From contig CAVOQD010000015.1 of NCBI GenBank assembly GCA_963698255.1, positions 186,001-250,000 of the forward strand: 64,000 nucleotides of DNA, read 5' to 3'. The position numbers and the translations under genes were made by a program. Under the pieces are notes generated by a model. The model had not been told where the DNA came from. It did no database searches and worked only from the letters and a program-made list of their open reading frames with translations. Shown here in pieces: positions 1 through 8,253 of the stretch. Position 1 is the first letter of the stretch; each line of letters opens with the position of its first letter. The DNA is from JAWKOK01 sp963698255 (lineage in GTDB: Bacteria; Chloroflexota; Anaerolineae; Caldilineales; Caldilineaceae).

Positions 1-2108
1 TGTTGCTGGAGCGCCCAATCCAAGACGGCGCGGATATTGGCATGTTCCCGGCGCAGTGACGTATGCATCTCGACAAAGCGAGGGCCGCGCATTTCGGCGT
101 TGAGCTTCTCGACGTCGGCTACGTAGGTTTCGACCATACGCGCCCGCACAGTCTCCTCTTCGTTTTCCTCCTCTGTTTTCGCCGTCCGCAGGCAATCAAG
201 CCCGAACTCGCGCAAGGTCTCCAACATGGTGAAGCGTGGATTGGGTGATCCATCGTCGTCCCGCGTAATCAGATGCTTGTCCAACAGCGAAGCCAGCCCA
301 TCCCAGATGTCGAGCGTTAAACCGTACCCGCAAATGGCAGCGGCTGTCTCGGCAGTCCAGCCGCCGACAAAGATGGACAGCCGACGAAAGAGCGACTGTT
401 CCTCGACGGTCAGCAGATCATAGCTCCAGGCAATGGCCGTGCGCAGCGAGTGGTGGCGCTCGGACACGTCGCGCTTGGCATCTTTGAGGAGGTGCAGCGC
501 GGTGGCTTCATGGCCCACCTTGCCGGACACGCCGTTCAACTGGGTCAACAGCGCGGGTAGCGTAAAGTGTCTGGTACGCGCCGCAGCCAGTTCGATGGCC
601 AGCGGCAGCCCGTCCAGCCGCCGACAGATCTGCGCCGCAATCGGCGCGCCGGCGGCATCCAGGGTGAAATCGTGGCGCGCCTGGCGGGCGCGTTGAGCAA
701 AAAGTTGGATGGCGTCAGCGTGGATAAGGCTGTCGATGGACTGGCCTTGATTGCTTTCGGGCGTCATCAACGGGCGGACGACATACTCGTGTTCCCCGCT
801 GAGGCGCAGCGTTTCGCGGCTGGTTGCCAGCACTGTCAAGCGTGGACAGGCGCGCAGCAGGTCGGTGACGACGGGCGCAATTGAAAGGATGTGTTCGAAA
901 TTGTCCAACACCAGCAGCATCCGTTTCCCGCGGAGCGCGATGGTCAACGTCTCCAGGATCGAGCGTTCCGGCGTGAGGGAGATGCCAAGCGTCTCAGCGA
1001 TGACGGACGGCAGCAGATCCGGCCGGCGGATGGAGGCCAGCGTGACGAAATAGACGCCGTCAACAAAGTGGGGCAGGACGTCCGCCGCCACGGCCTGGCT
1101 CAAGCGGGTCTTGCCCACGCCGCCCGGTCCCGTCAATGTGAGCAGGCGAATGTTTGCCGGACCCTCCTCCTCGACGAGCATGGCGCGTAGTTCAGCCAGA
1201 TCTTGTTGCCGACCGATGAGCGACGTCAGAGGCGCAGGCAGATTGTTGGGCGGGAGAGAAGTCGGGGAAATTTCCTGTGTCTTCACGCTCGTCAAATTCT
1301 GTGCTTGAGATGCAGGTCTGCGACCAAAAACAGCGGTTTCCGAAAACTCTCTTCGTCGGATTGTCTCAAAGAGGGCCGTGGTTTCTGTAGACGGATCGAC
1401 GTCCAATTCCGAATGCAGAAACCGGACGCATTCCTCGTATTGGTGCATGGCCAACGAATACTGACCGTCGAGCGCGTAGAGTTCCATCAATTGTCTGTGG
1501 GCCGGCTCGTGCAGAGAATCCAACGCCAGCCGGCGACGCGCGTAGTCAATGGCCGGTTTGAGGTCGCCGCTACTGCCGTGAGTGACGGCCAGCGCGGCAA
1601 GCGCTTCCGCTGTGGTCGTGCGCAGCCGCTCCCGCTGGAAGTAGGACCACTCGTCAAAGGGTGGGCTGTCGCGCAACGTGAAGCCGGCCAGGAATTCATC
1701 GCCGGCCAATGCCACTGCCGCCGAAAGATGGTCGATGCAGGACGTACACAGGTCGCCGTCGGGATGACCATGGGACTGGAACGCGTGGATGTGGCGCTCA
1801 AACGCGGAAACGTCTACCCAGGCATCGCCGGCGTGAAGCCATTCAATCGTCTGGCGTTCAATGCGGATCCATTGTTCGTGCCTATCGCCAAGCGCTCGGC
1901 GAATGATGGATAGGCTGTTGCGCAGGTAAGCGCGGCCGTTGGGATAGTCGGGCCAGAAGAATGTCGCCAGCGCCTCGCGCGAGTGCGGTTTCGCCGAAAC
2001 CGCCAAATAGGCCAGCAGCGCGACCGGTTTGCGATGGTCCGGGCGAACCACAACGCCATCAAGTTCGATTTGGGGCGGGCCGAACAGCCGGACGGTTAGT
2101 GAGGGCAT
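1..2108 (-). CDS. BTAD and NB-ARC domain transcriptional regulator (AfsR/SARP-like), 3' end cut by window edge
   Basis: The minus strand reads open from an ATG at 2108 to the left edge, about 702 residues, with no stop. Residues 1-100 form an OmpR/SARP-type winged-helix region starting MPSLTVRLFGPP. Residues 100-245 form the bacterial transcriptional activation domain, ending in the typical segment with LHEPAHRQLMELYALDGQ. From about residue 290 there is an NB-ARC/AAA ATPase: Walker A GPGGVGKTRL near residue 334, Walker B LLVLDNFEHIL, and the GLPL motif LDGLPLAIELAAAR. The missing C terminus would usually carry TPR repeats. Proteins of this build are ATP-regulated transcriptional activators common in Chloroflexota and Actinomycetota. 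The target is not visible. It is transcribed away from the lipoprotein remnant at 2342. Every plus-strand reading frame over it is a shadow. Confidence 0.9.
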   Translation of the reverse strand, partial: MPSLTVRLFGPPQIELDGVVVRPDHRKPVALLAYLAVSAKPHSREALATFFWPDYPNGRAYLRNSLSIIRRALGDRHEQWIRIERQTIEWLHAGDAWVDVSAFERHIHAFQSHGHPDGDLCTSCIDHLSAAVALAGDEFLAGFTLRDSPPFDEWSYFQRERLRTTTAEALAALAVTHGSSGDLKPAIDYARRRLALDSLHEPAHRQLMELYALDGQYSLAMHQYEECVRFLHSELDVDPSTETTALFETIRRREFSETAVFGRRPASQAQNLTSVKTQEISPTSLPPNNLPAPLTSLIGRQQDLAELRAMLVEEEGPANIRLLTLTGPGGVGKTRLSQAVAADVLPHFVDGVYFVTLASIRRPDLLPSVIAETLGISLTPERSILETLTIALRGKRMLLVLDNFEHILSIAPVVTDLLRACPRLTVLATSRETLRLSGEHEYVVRPLMTPESNQGQSIDSLIHADAIQLFAQRARQARHDFTLDAAGAPIAAQICRRLDGLPLAIELAAARTRHFTLPALLTQLNGVSGKVGHEATALHLLKDAKRDVSERHHSLRTAIAWSYDLLTVEEQSLFRRLSIFVGGWTAETAAAICGYGLTLDIWDGLASLLDKHLITRDDDGSPNPRFTMLETLREFGLDCLRTAKTEEENEEETVRARMVETYVADVEKLNAEMRGPRFVEMHTSLRREHANIRAVLDWALQQ

Positions 2109-2147
2109 TGAGTATCCATCATTTGTCAGAATTGTGTGCGTTGTTCG

Positions 2148-2176
2148 ATTGTACCCTGATTCGAGATGCTGGCAAA
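2148..2176 (-). promoter_or_regulatory. weak candidate sigma-70 promoter for the BTAD regulator
   Basis: On the minus strand TACAAT (2153-2148) lies 40 bases before the regulator start, with TTTGCC (2176-2171) 17 bases upstream as a poor -35 match. Only the -10 is convincing. Confidence 0.3.
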
Positions 2177-2341
2177 TGCTGCAAAAACGACTGGCGGTAC
2201 GGTACTGAAACGGTTTGCCCGTGTTTCAAGACGGTTTCCAAGACGTTTAGCAATCGCTGGACGTCGTATGATCGAGAAGAGATTCGATGACGAAGATCTG
2301 TTGGTCAATCAGTCGGTCGTATAACGAAAGGAAAGCGAGCC

Positions 2342-3243
2342 ATGATGAGATATCTATGGGTGATTCTATCAATGCTTGTCGTCGTATTGCTTGCGGGCTG
2401 CCAGGCGATGGTCAGGCCAATCGACTCGGAATACGTATTGGCTGGGCCGCCGATGGTGGAGGAAGCGACGGAGATCGACGGTGAATGCCTGCTCCATCTG
2501 GTCTTTCCCTGGCAGATTGAAGGCAATCTTCACGGCACGGCTGTCACCGACTATAAGATCTTGCTGCACGGACCTTGCGGCGTCGAAGGCGGACCCGGCG
2601 CAGTTGATGAGTCTTGGATCTATACAGGCAGCTTTGAAGGCGAGTTGGATGGCCGCACGGGTACATTCGACTACTTCTCCGTGGCGGAGATCAACGACCG
2701 GATCCTGACCGGTCAATTGGCGATCGTGCCCGGTTCCGGAGGCGGGGACCTGGCCGGCATCGCCGGCGTGATCAGCTACGATGCCTCCGTCGATGAAGAG
2801 GCGACTCCGCTGACCGGCTATTACTACTTCGACAACATCCTCCTATCGAGACCGTCGGCAGACGAGGAGGACGAGATGTCGGACGTACCGATGCTTGATG
2901 CTGAGACCGCTGCCGCGTTGGAATCGTTGATCGAAACATCAATGGCTGAACTGGGGACGCCGGGTGTTGCTGTCGGCGTTGTTTTAGACGACGAACTGGT
3001 CTACGCCAAGGGGTTCGGCGTGAGCGAGGATCGTTGGCCAAGCCACATGTGCCGGACGAAGACGGCCAGATCACCGTGAACGATTTCTTCCCTTACACCC
3101 GGTACATGGGGCCTGACAGCATGCTCTACTCAAATGTTGAAGATATGGCCAAGTACGCCATTGCCCATTTAAATCGTGGGACTTCCGAACAGCCTACTCT
3201 CCTTTCGCCCGAGAGCTATGAGGCTGTCTGGGCCAACCATTAA
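2342..3243 (+). pseudogene. serine hydrolase (beta-lactamase family) lipoprotein with internal deletion
   Basis: The start at 2342 encodes a lipoprotein signal with lipobox LLAGC (Cys20). Residues about 40-165 form a compact beta-rich domain of unknown role, resembling DUF3224-like barrels. From about residue 195 a class C beta-lactamase-type serine hydrolase begins (VAVGVVLDDELVYAKGFGV). At about 3030 the text jumps, in a different frame, to what is normally near the far end of such proteins: LAKPHVPDEDGQ and then YSNVEDMAKYAIAHLNRG, with a stop at 3241 after WANH. The block that carries the catalytic SxxK serine and the YxN motif is absent, and the C-terminal end is also cut. It cannot be an active hydrolase as read. 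A collapsed assembly could look the same. An intact relative of this family lies at 51519. Confidence 0.7.
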
Positions 3244-3309
3244 GCAGAGAGGCTTTGTCCCTTTCCCGGAATGCTGGAATATCGCCATCTCAAACCCATC
3301 GTCCCTTGA

Positions 3310-3350
3310 ACAGAGGAGGGTTTTCGATTCAATCGAAAACCCTCCTCTGT
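3310..3350. repeat. perfect 20-bp-stem palindrome
   Basis: ACAGAGGAGGGTTTTCGATT is followed by one C and then its exact reverse complement. There is no T-run on either side, so it is not a standard terminator. It sits between the decayed hydrolase and the end of the binding-protein gene. Just downstream, about 3384-3421, is a single arm of the CCGCGGAT hairpin family (compare 27936, 50142 and 58695), ending CCGCGGTCTATCA. Confidence 0.8.
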
Positions 3351-3437
3351 CAATCAGATCATGCTGTTGCAAATCGAATCCGCGAAAATCCGCCTCATCC
3401 GCCGAATCCGCGGTCTATCAGCCCGGTGTCCTAAGGC

Positions 3438-4544
3438 CTACTCAAAGACCTGCGCTGCGCTGTCGATCATTTCCTGGGAAAGCTCCAGGCCCTGCTCGGC
3501 CGCGGCGGCCAGGTTGACGGCCAGGCTGCCGGCGTCCTGCTCCTCGATGATGGCCGAGGCGATGTCCAACTCGCCCATCAGAATGCCCACAACCAACTCG
3601 CCCGATTCAAGACCGTCCACATAGTAGTCGAGACCGAGGGCCACGGCGGCCCCGCGTTCGGCGCTGGACGGATCGTTGGCGAAGAGCGGAATGTCGTTGT
3701 CATTGGCAACCTTGACCAGCGCCTCCAGCCCGGAGACCACCGTGCTGTCGGTGCTCACGAAGAAAGCCTCCACGCCGCGGGCGATCAACGCCTCTGCCGC
3801 GGTCTGCACTTCGCTGCTGTTGCTGACCGTTGCGATCTCCAATGTGATGCCCATCTCTTCAGCCGTCGGCTCGACGATGCCGGTGTTGACCACCGAGTTG
3901 GCTTCGGCCGGATTGTAGAGGTAGCCGACAGTCTGGATGCCCGGGATCGCCTGTGGAATCAGCGCCATGGCGTCGGCAATCGGACCCAGCGCCTGGATGC
4001 CGATGACCCACGCCGGGTGATCGTCCGGCGCCACTGCGATGCCGGCAGCGTAGGGGCTGGTCACGGCGTTGAAGACGATGGGCGGTCCCCCCAGATCCTT
4101 GGTGGCGTTGAAGGCCGCCTGGAGCGCGGGCGTGCTGGTGGCCAGAATCACATCGACGCCGTCGTCCACATATTTCTGGGCGATGGTCGAGAGGGTGGCC
4201 ATGTCGCCTTCGGCATTGGCTTCCAGGATGGTGACGGTCTCGCCGTCGATGAAGCCGGCCTCGGCCAGCGCATCCTTGACGCCCTGCTGTTCGGCGTCCA
4301 GCGCCGGGTGGCTGACGATCTTCATCATACCCACCACGGGCATTTCGCCGCTTGGCTCGGCGGCAGCCTCTTCACTCGCCGCCTCAGCCGGCTCTTCTGC
4401 CGGTTCTTCAGTCGCCTCTGCGGCCTCAGAAGCGGCCGCGTCTTCACTGTCGGCGGCCGGGGGTGCAGCGGCAGGCGCCGCACAGGCGGTGAACGCCAGC
4501 GCCAAAATCAGAAGCAGTGCCAGTAGCTTGAAACGTTGGTTCAT
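3438..4544 (-). CDS. ABC transporter substrate-binding lipoprotein (COG2984/TrpX-like)
   Basis: A 368-residue lipoprotein with signal peptide and lipobox FTAC (Cys21), then an Ala/Glu/Pro-rich linker to about residue 65 that probably spans the cell surface layer. The folded part begins PVVGMMKIVSHPALDAE, the typical start of the PF04392 binding-protein family. These receptors bind small ligands such as aromatic amino acids for a cognate importer. The strong ribosome site AAGGAGG lies just before the ATG. The matching ATPase and permease lie upstream on the same strand (4959-6826) after a 414-bp gap filled with palindromic repeats. The substrate cannot be read from the sequence; tryptophan or another aromatic compound is a guess from the family. 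Confidence 0.88.
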   Translation of the reverse strand: MNQRFKLLALLLILALAFTACAAPAAAPPAADSEDAAASEAAEATEEPAEEPAEAASEEAAAEPSGEMPVVGMMKIVSHPALDAEQQGVKDALAEAGFIDGETVTILEANAEGDMATLSTIAQKYVDDGVDVILATSTPALQAAFNATKDLGGPPIVFNAVTSPYAAGIAVAPDDHPAWVIGIQALGPIADAMALIPQAIPGIQTVGYLYNPAEANSVVNTGIVEPTAEEMGITLEIATVSNSSEVQTAAEALIARGVEAFFVSTDSTVVSGLEALVKVANDNDIPLFANDPSSAERGAAVALGLDYYVDGLESGELVVGILMGELDIASAIIEEQDAGSLAVNLAAAAEQGLELSQEMIDSAAQVFE

Positions 4545-4663
4545 GATGATCCTCCTTGATGGAAAAAATCTAGCGAACAGGTTGTAGGAAACGGTGAACG
4601 TCGTACAGACTATGCGGAATCAACTGAAGTTCTCACGAGGTCATGGCTTTCGTAAACGCTTCA

Positions 4664-4748
4664 GTTTAGTGTGCACGCCCACGTGCACGGTCAGATCGAT
4701 GACCATCACTGGTAATAATCCGTGTGCACGTGGGCGTGCACACTAAAC
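4664..4748. repeat. inverted repeat of the GTTTAGTG/GTGCACG family
   Basis: The left arm GTTTAGTGTGCACGCCCACG continues GTGCACGG; the right arm is its complement with a two-base insertion, ending CACACTAAAC. The arms are about 27 bp with a 29-base loop. Related copies are at 9572-9636 (both arms), about 52785-52811 and 54928-54947 (single arms). It occupies the gap between the ATPase and binding-protein genes. Confidence 0.8.
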
Positions 4749-4793
4749 AGCGAGGCTGGTGAAACTACTGATCTGCAATGCCTTCAGTTTAGG

Positions 4794-4926
4794 CAGCAGC
4801 TTGTCGGAGAGAGCTGATAGGACACGGATGACGCTGATTTTGCGGATATTCACGGATTCAATCGGAAAAACCAGCGAATCCGTCATATCGTGTCATGCGT
4901 CCATTCGTCACTCCGCAGACTGCTAG
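4794..4926. repeat. CTAGC-ended MITE-like element, divergent copy
   Basis: It shares with 18277-18423 a left end containing TGTCGGA and GATAGGACACGGAT, and a right end containing CACTCCGCAGACTGCTAG. The ends are roughly inverted. No coding potential. The element ends 33 bases before the ATPase stop codon. Confidence 0.6.
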
Positions 4927-4958
4927 AAGCAGGCGTTCGCAATACCGAGCACCCGGTT

Positions 4959-5753
4959 CTATGCCAAGAGCAGTTCGTCGTCGGTCAGTTGCGCCTGGCG
5001 GACTTCCTTGAACTTGTCGACCAGATCTTGTACCGTCATATCGGCCTGCTCTTCGGCGGTCAGGTCAAGTACAAATTGTCCCCGATCCATCATGAGCGTA
5101 CGGTCGCCGGTCGTCAGCGCCTGCTGCATGTTGTGGGTGATCATCAGCGTCGTCAGGTCTTGATGCTCGATGATCTCTTTGGTCAGGTCCAGGATCGTGG
5201 CCGCCGTGGCCGGGTCCAGCGCCGCCGTGTGCTCATCCAGCAGCAGGATCTTGGGGCGCGCCATGGTGGCCATCAGCAGCGTGAGCGCCTGGCGTTGGCC
5301 GCCGCTCAGCAGCGAAACGCGGGCGTCCAGGCGGCTCTCCAGCCCCAGCCCCAGCGGCGACAGAAGATCCATGAACAGTTGACGCCGTGCGCTGTCCACG
5401 GCGGAGCGAAACCGCAGTCGCTGGTCGCGCAGCAGGGCAAGCGTCAGATTCTGGGCAATGGTCATGGAGGCGGCCGTCCCGCTGAGCGGATCCTGAAAGA
5501 CGCGTCCGATCAGGGAGGCGCGCTTCGGTTCCGACCATTTGGTCACGTCGACGCCGTCGATCTGGATGCGGCCTTCGGTCGGCCCGTAGACGCCGGACAC
5601 CACATTGAACAAGGTGGATTTGCCGGCGCCGTTGCTGCCGATGACGGTCACAAGCTCGCCTGGAGCCAGGTAGAGGTCGATGCCGCGCAGTGCGTGCACT
5701 TGATTGACTTCGCCGGGATGGAAAATCTGGTGTAGGTCCTGGATGCGTAGCAT
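4959..5753 (-). CDS. ABC transporter ATP-binding protein of the TrpY-like/COG1101 type
   Basis: A 264-residue ATPase starting MLRIQDLHQIFHPGE at 5753, chosen because it follows the permease stop (5755) by one base, which implies translational coupling. Walker A is GSNGAGKST, the signature is LLSGGQRQALTLLM, Walker B is ILLLDEHTAALD and the H-loop is MITHNMQQA. The Pro that normally follows Asp-Glu in Walker B is His here, as is usual in the COG1101 group. It energises import by the neighbouring permease and the binding protein at 3438. It acts on the cytoplasmic face of the membrane. Confidence 0.9.
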   Translation of the reverse strand: MLRIQDLHQIFHPGEVNQVHALRGIDLYLAPGELVTVIGSNGAGKSTLFNVVSGVYGPTEGRIQIDGVDVTKWSEPKRASLIGRVFQDPLSGTAASMTIAQNLTLALLRDQRLRFRSAVDSARRQLFMDLLSPLGLGLESRLDARVSLLSGGQRQALTLLMATMARPKILLLDEHTAALDPATAATILDLTKEIIEHQDLTTLMITHNMQQALTTGDRTLMMDRGQFVLDLTAEEQADMTVQDLVDKFKEVRQAQLTDDELLLA

Positions 5754-5754
5754 G

Positions 5755-6826
5755 CTATGTCGCCTGTTTCGTACCGACGGCTCGGTTCTTCTGCCACTGG
5801 GCAAAGGCCAGGGCGGAGAGAACCAGCAGCGCGGTCACCAATTTGACATCTTGGGCATCGATGGTGAATTTGTCGCCATTGGGCAACGGGATGCTGATGA
5901 CCAGCGCCGCCGCGATGGCAATACGATAGATGATCATGCCGAGGATCACAGCAGTGCTGGCCGTCGAAAAGTGACTGGGCCGGAAGAAAGTTTCGCCGAG
6001 GATGACGGCGGCCAGCCCGGCGATGATCAGCCCTACCCCCATGTTGATGTCTGCAAAGCCCTGATACTGGGCGATCAACGCACCGGCCAGGCCCACCAAG
6101 CCGTTGCTCAACGCCAGGCCGAGGATGATCATGTTGTCTGTGTTGACACCCAAGGCCCGGATCATCTGCGGGTTGTCGCCGGTGGCCCGCACGGCCAGCC
6201 CGATCTCGGTGCGCATGAACCAGTCTAGGGTTAACTTAGCGACAATGACGATAACGCCAAAGATAATGATTGCGAGTATGTTGTTCGACATGCGAGCCAT
6301 CTGTGGCCCGCCGACCGATACCAGAAACGCACGGAAACTATCTGCGAAGGGTGTGAAAATAGTATCGACATTGAGCAGCGGGATGTTGGATTTTCCCATG
6401 ATGCGCAGATTGACGCTGATGAGGCCTGTCGTGACAAGAATCGAGGCCAGCAGGCTGTGGATCTTCAAGCCGTGTCGCGATCAGGGCCGTCGCTGTCCCG
6501 GCCAGCGCGCCGCCGATGAATGCGACTGGCAGGGTCAAGTAAGGGTTCATTCCCGACGTGATAAACGTAGCCGCAAGCGCCGCGCCGAGGGGGAAACTGC
6601 CGTCGATGGTCAGGTCCGGGAAGTCAAGTACGCGAAAACTGATATAGACGCCAAGGGCAACCAACGAGAAGACCAAGCCGGCGGCAATGGCCCCGAGCCA
6701 AATGTTGAAGGACATCCGGCGCAAACTAGGCAGAAAGACCACGACAGTGAAGCCGATTATGGCCAATAGGACTACCCAACGCAGCCATGAATCCTTGAAA
6801 CTGGAGTGCCGTTCTGTTTTGCGCAT
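5755..6826 (-). CDS. ABC transporter permease (branched-chain/TrpZ-like), one frameshift
   Basis: A hydrophobic protein of the BPD_transp_2 family (COG4120), reading MRKTERHSSFKDSW from 6826 to about 6470 and then, in a second frame, KIHSLLASILVTTGLISVN to the stop at 5755. The join lies at about 6468, where the text CGGCTTGAAG would restore one frame if a T were removed. The joined protein has about eight membrane segments and the expected conserved stretch RVLDFPDLTIDGSFPLGAA near the N terminus. It is the first gene of the importer operon permease-ATPase-binding protein. The frameshift matches many others in this window and is probably a sequence error. Confidence 0.85.
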
Positions 6827-6870
6827 GGAATTCTACCGAGTGTGGAATCATTCTCTGAAGAAGTGGGGCT

Positions 6871-6898
6871 ATTGTAACATACGCGGAGAATGGCTCAA
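6871..6898 (-). promoter_or_regulatory. candidate sigma-70 promoter for the permease operon
   Basis: Minus-strand TACAAT (6876-6871) with an extended TGT in front, and TTGAGC (6898-6893) 16 bases upstream. It lies 45 bases before the permease start. Confidence 0.5.
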
Positions 6899-7021
6899 AT
6901 CGAGGATCAGTCCGGAGAGAATTTTTTTTCGATCTGCTACCCCAATTTTGCACCAACTTATTGGTTATAGGATACCAGCACAGACCAGGCAAGTCAGTCG
7001 GCCGACATAACGCGAAGACTC

Positions 7022-7050
7022 TTGACAAGGTAAACGTTTACCACTATACT
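7022..7050 (+). promoter_or_regulatory. sigma-70 promoter of the LacI regulator gene
   Basis: TTGACA at 7022-7027 and TATACT at 7045-7050 with a 17-base spacer, an almost ideal vegetative promoter. The spacer contains a full operator palindrome. Transcription would start near 7057, about 83 bases before the LacI start codon. Confidence 0.85.
7029..7042. promoter_or_regulatory. LacI-family operator O1 (between -35 and -10)
   Basis: GGTAAACGTTTACC is a perfect 14-bp palindrome with the central CG typical of LacI/GalR operators. It fills the promoter spacer, so bound repressor would block RNA polymerase. Confidence 0.85.
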
Positions 7051-7063
7051 ATCCCTTGATGCT

Positions 7064-7077
7064 GGAAAACGTTTTCC
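7064..7077. promoter_or_regulatory. LacI-family operator O2 (just downstream of transcription start)
   Basis: GGAAAACGTTTTCC is a second perfect 14-bp palindrome, centred 35 bases after O1 and at about +8 to +21. Similar half sites in both argue for one regulator, most simply the LacI protein encoded at 7140. Confidence 0.82.
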
Positions 7078-7139
7078 GCGTCCCAATCTCCAATCTCCTG
7101 TAAATCGATAATACCGATGCCCTTGGGGGCGCAACTGCC

Positions 7140-8153
7140 ATGCCTGCCACGCTGCACGATGTTGCTGAAGCTGCCGGTGTTTCCATCGCCACGGTCTCAC
7201 GCGTGCTCAACAATAGCAGCCATCCGGTCAACGCAGCCACACGTGCACGCATTCTGGAGACGGCGGAAAAACTGGACTATCGACCCAACGTCATGGCGCG
7301 TGGGCTGCGCACCGACCGCACCCACGCCATCGGCGTCATCACCGACGACATCACCAGCCCCTTTTCGCCCTTGATCATCCGTGGCATACAAGATCGTCTC
7401 AAGCAGGCAGGCTATACGTGCGTCATCGTCAGCGCCGACTGGGATCCCGATATCGAGCAGGAGGCGATCCACGACCTGGTCAGCCGTTCCATCGACGGTG
7501 TGATCTTCGTCGAGTCCTGGCACCGCTCGGCCAACGAGACGCTCGATCTGGCCGGCAGACCCTACGTCTTCGTCCATCGCCAGTTCGACGTCGGCTATCG
7601 CTATTCGGTGGCCCCGGATGAGGTCTATGGCGCTAAGCTGGCCGTGGATCATCTATTGCAATTGGGCCATGTCCGTATTGGCTTCGTCAACGGACCGACC
7701 CACTATTACGCTTCAACCGATCGCCTTCAAGGATACCGGGAAGCCATCGCCCCATCGGGCATCGCCTTCGATGAGCAATTGGTGGCCCGCGGCGACTGGG
7801 AAGCCGCTAGCGGCTATGCGGCCATGCAGCAGATCCTGGCCGCATCGACCTTGCCGACTGCCGTCTTTGTGGCCAACGATCACATGGCGCTGGGCGCCAT
7901 CTATGCGATCTGGGATGCCGGACTCAACGTTCCGGCCGACATCGCAATTGTGGCCTACGATGACAGACCAATCGCAGCCATCTTCCGTCCCAGTCTGACG
8001 ACGGTGACGCTGCCCTGCTACGAGATGGGTCAGGCATCGGCTGAGCTGTTGCTGGACCGCATGGCGGACAAAGACGAGCCGATAGGCGAGGTTAAGATCC
8101 GGGGCCGGTTGATCGTACGAGAATCATGTGGGGCCGGGGCTGGGGACAGTTGA
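7140..8153 (+). CDS. LacI-family transcriptional regulator
   Basis: A 337-residue repressor of normal family length. Residues 1-50 are the HTH and hinge helix (TLHDVAEAAGVSIATVSRVL, then YRPNVMARGLR), followed by a periplasmic-binding-protein-like sensor from about residue 60 (AIGVITDDITSPF) that would bind a sugar effector. It precedes a sugar importer and a glycosidase, so it probably controls uptake and use of an arabinose-containing oligosaccharide. The two palindromes and promoter at 7022-7077 suggest autoregulation. The ATG at 7140 puts the DNA-binding helix at the usual place. The effector is inferred from context only. Confidence 0.93.
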   Translation: MPATLHDVAEAAGVSIATVSRVLNNSSHPVNAATRARILETAEKLDYRPNVMARGLRTDRTHAIGVITDDITSPFSPLIIRGIQDRLKQAGYTCVIVSADWDPDIEQEAIHDLVSRSIDGVIFVESWHRSANETLDLAGRPYVFVHRQFDVGYRYSVAPDEVYGAKLAVDHLLQLGHVRIGFVNGPTHYYASTDRLQGYREAIAPSGIAFDEQLVARGDWEAASGYAAMQQILAASTLPTAVFVANDHMALGAIYAIWDAGLNVPADIAIVAYDDRPIAAIFRPSLTTVTLPCYEMGQASAELLLDRMADKDEPIGEVKIRGRLIVRESCGAGAGDS

Positions 8154-8253
8154 CGTTTCGGCGGCAACCGTCATTGTCTCTCAATTCCCTCACCGTTTGA
8201 GTTCCTCAGTTCCATATGGCAATTCGTATAGAGTTTCAAAAAGGAGAAAATCC

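Noticed and set aside
63..1913. Several plus-strand open frames over the first 2 kb
   Set aside because: The minus strand holds one unbroken BTAD/NB-ARC protein with all motifs; the plus frames are its shadows.
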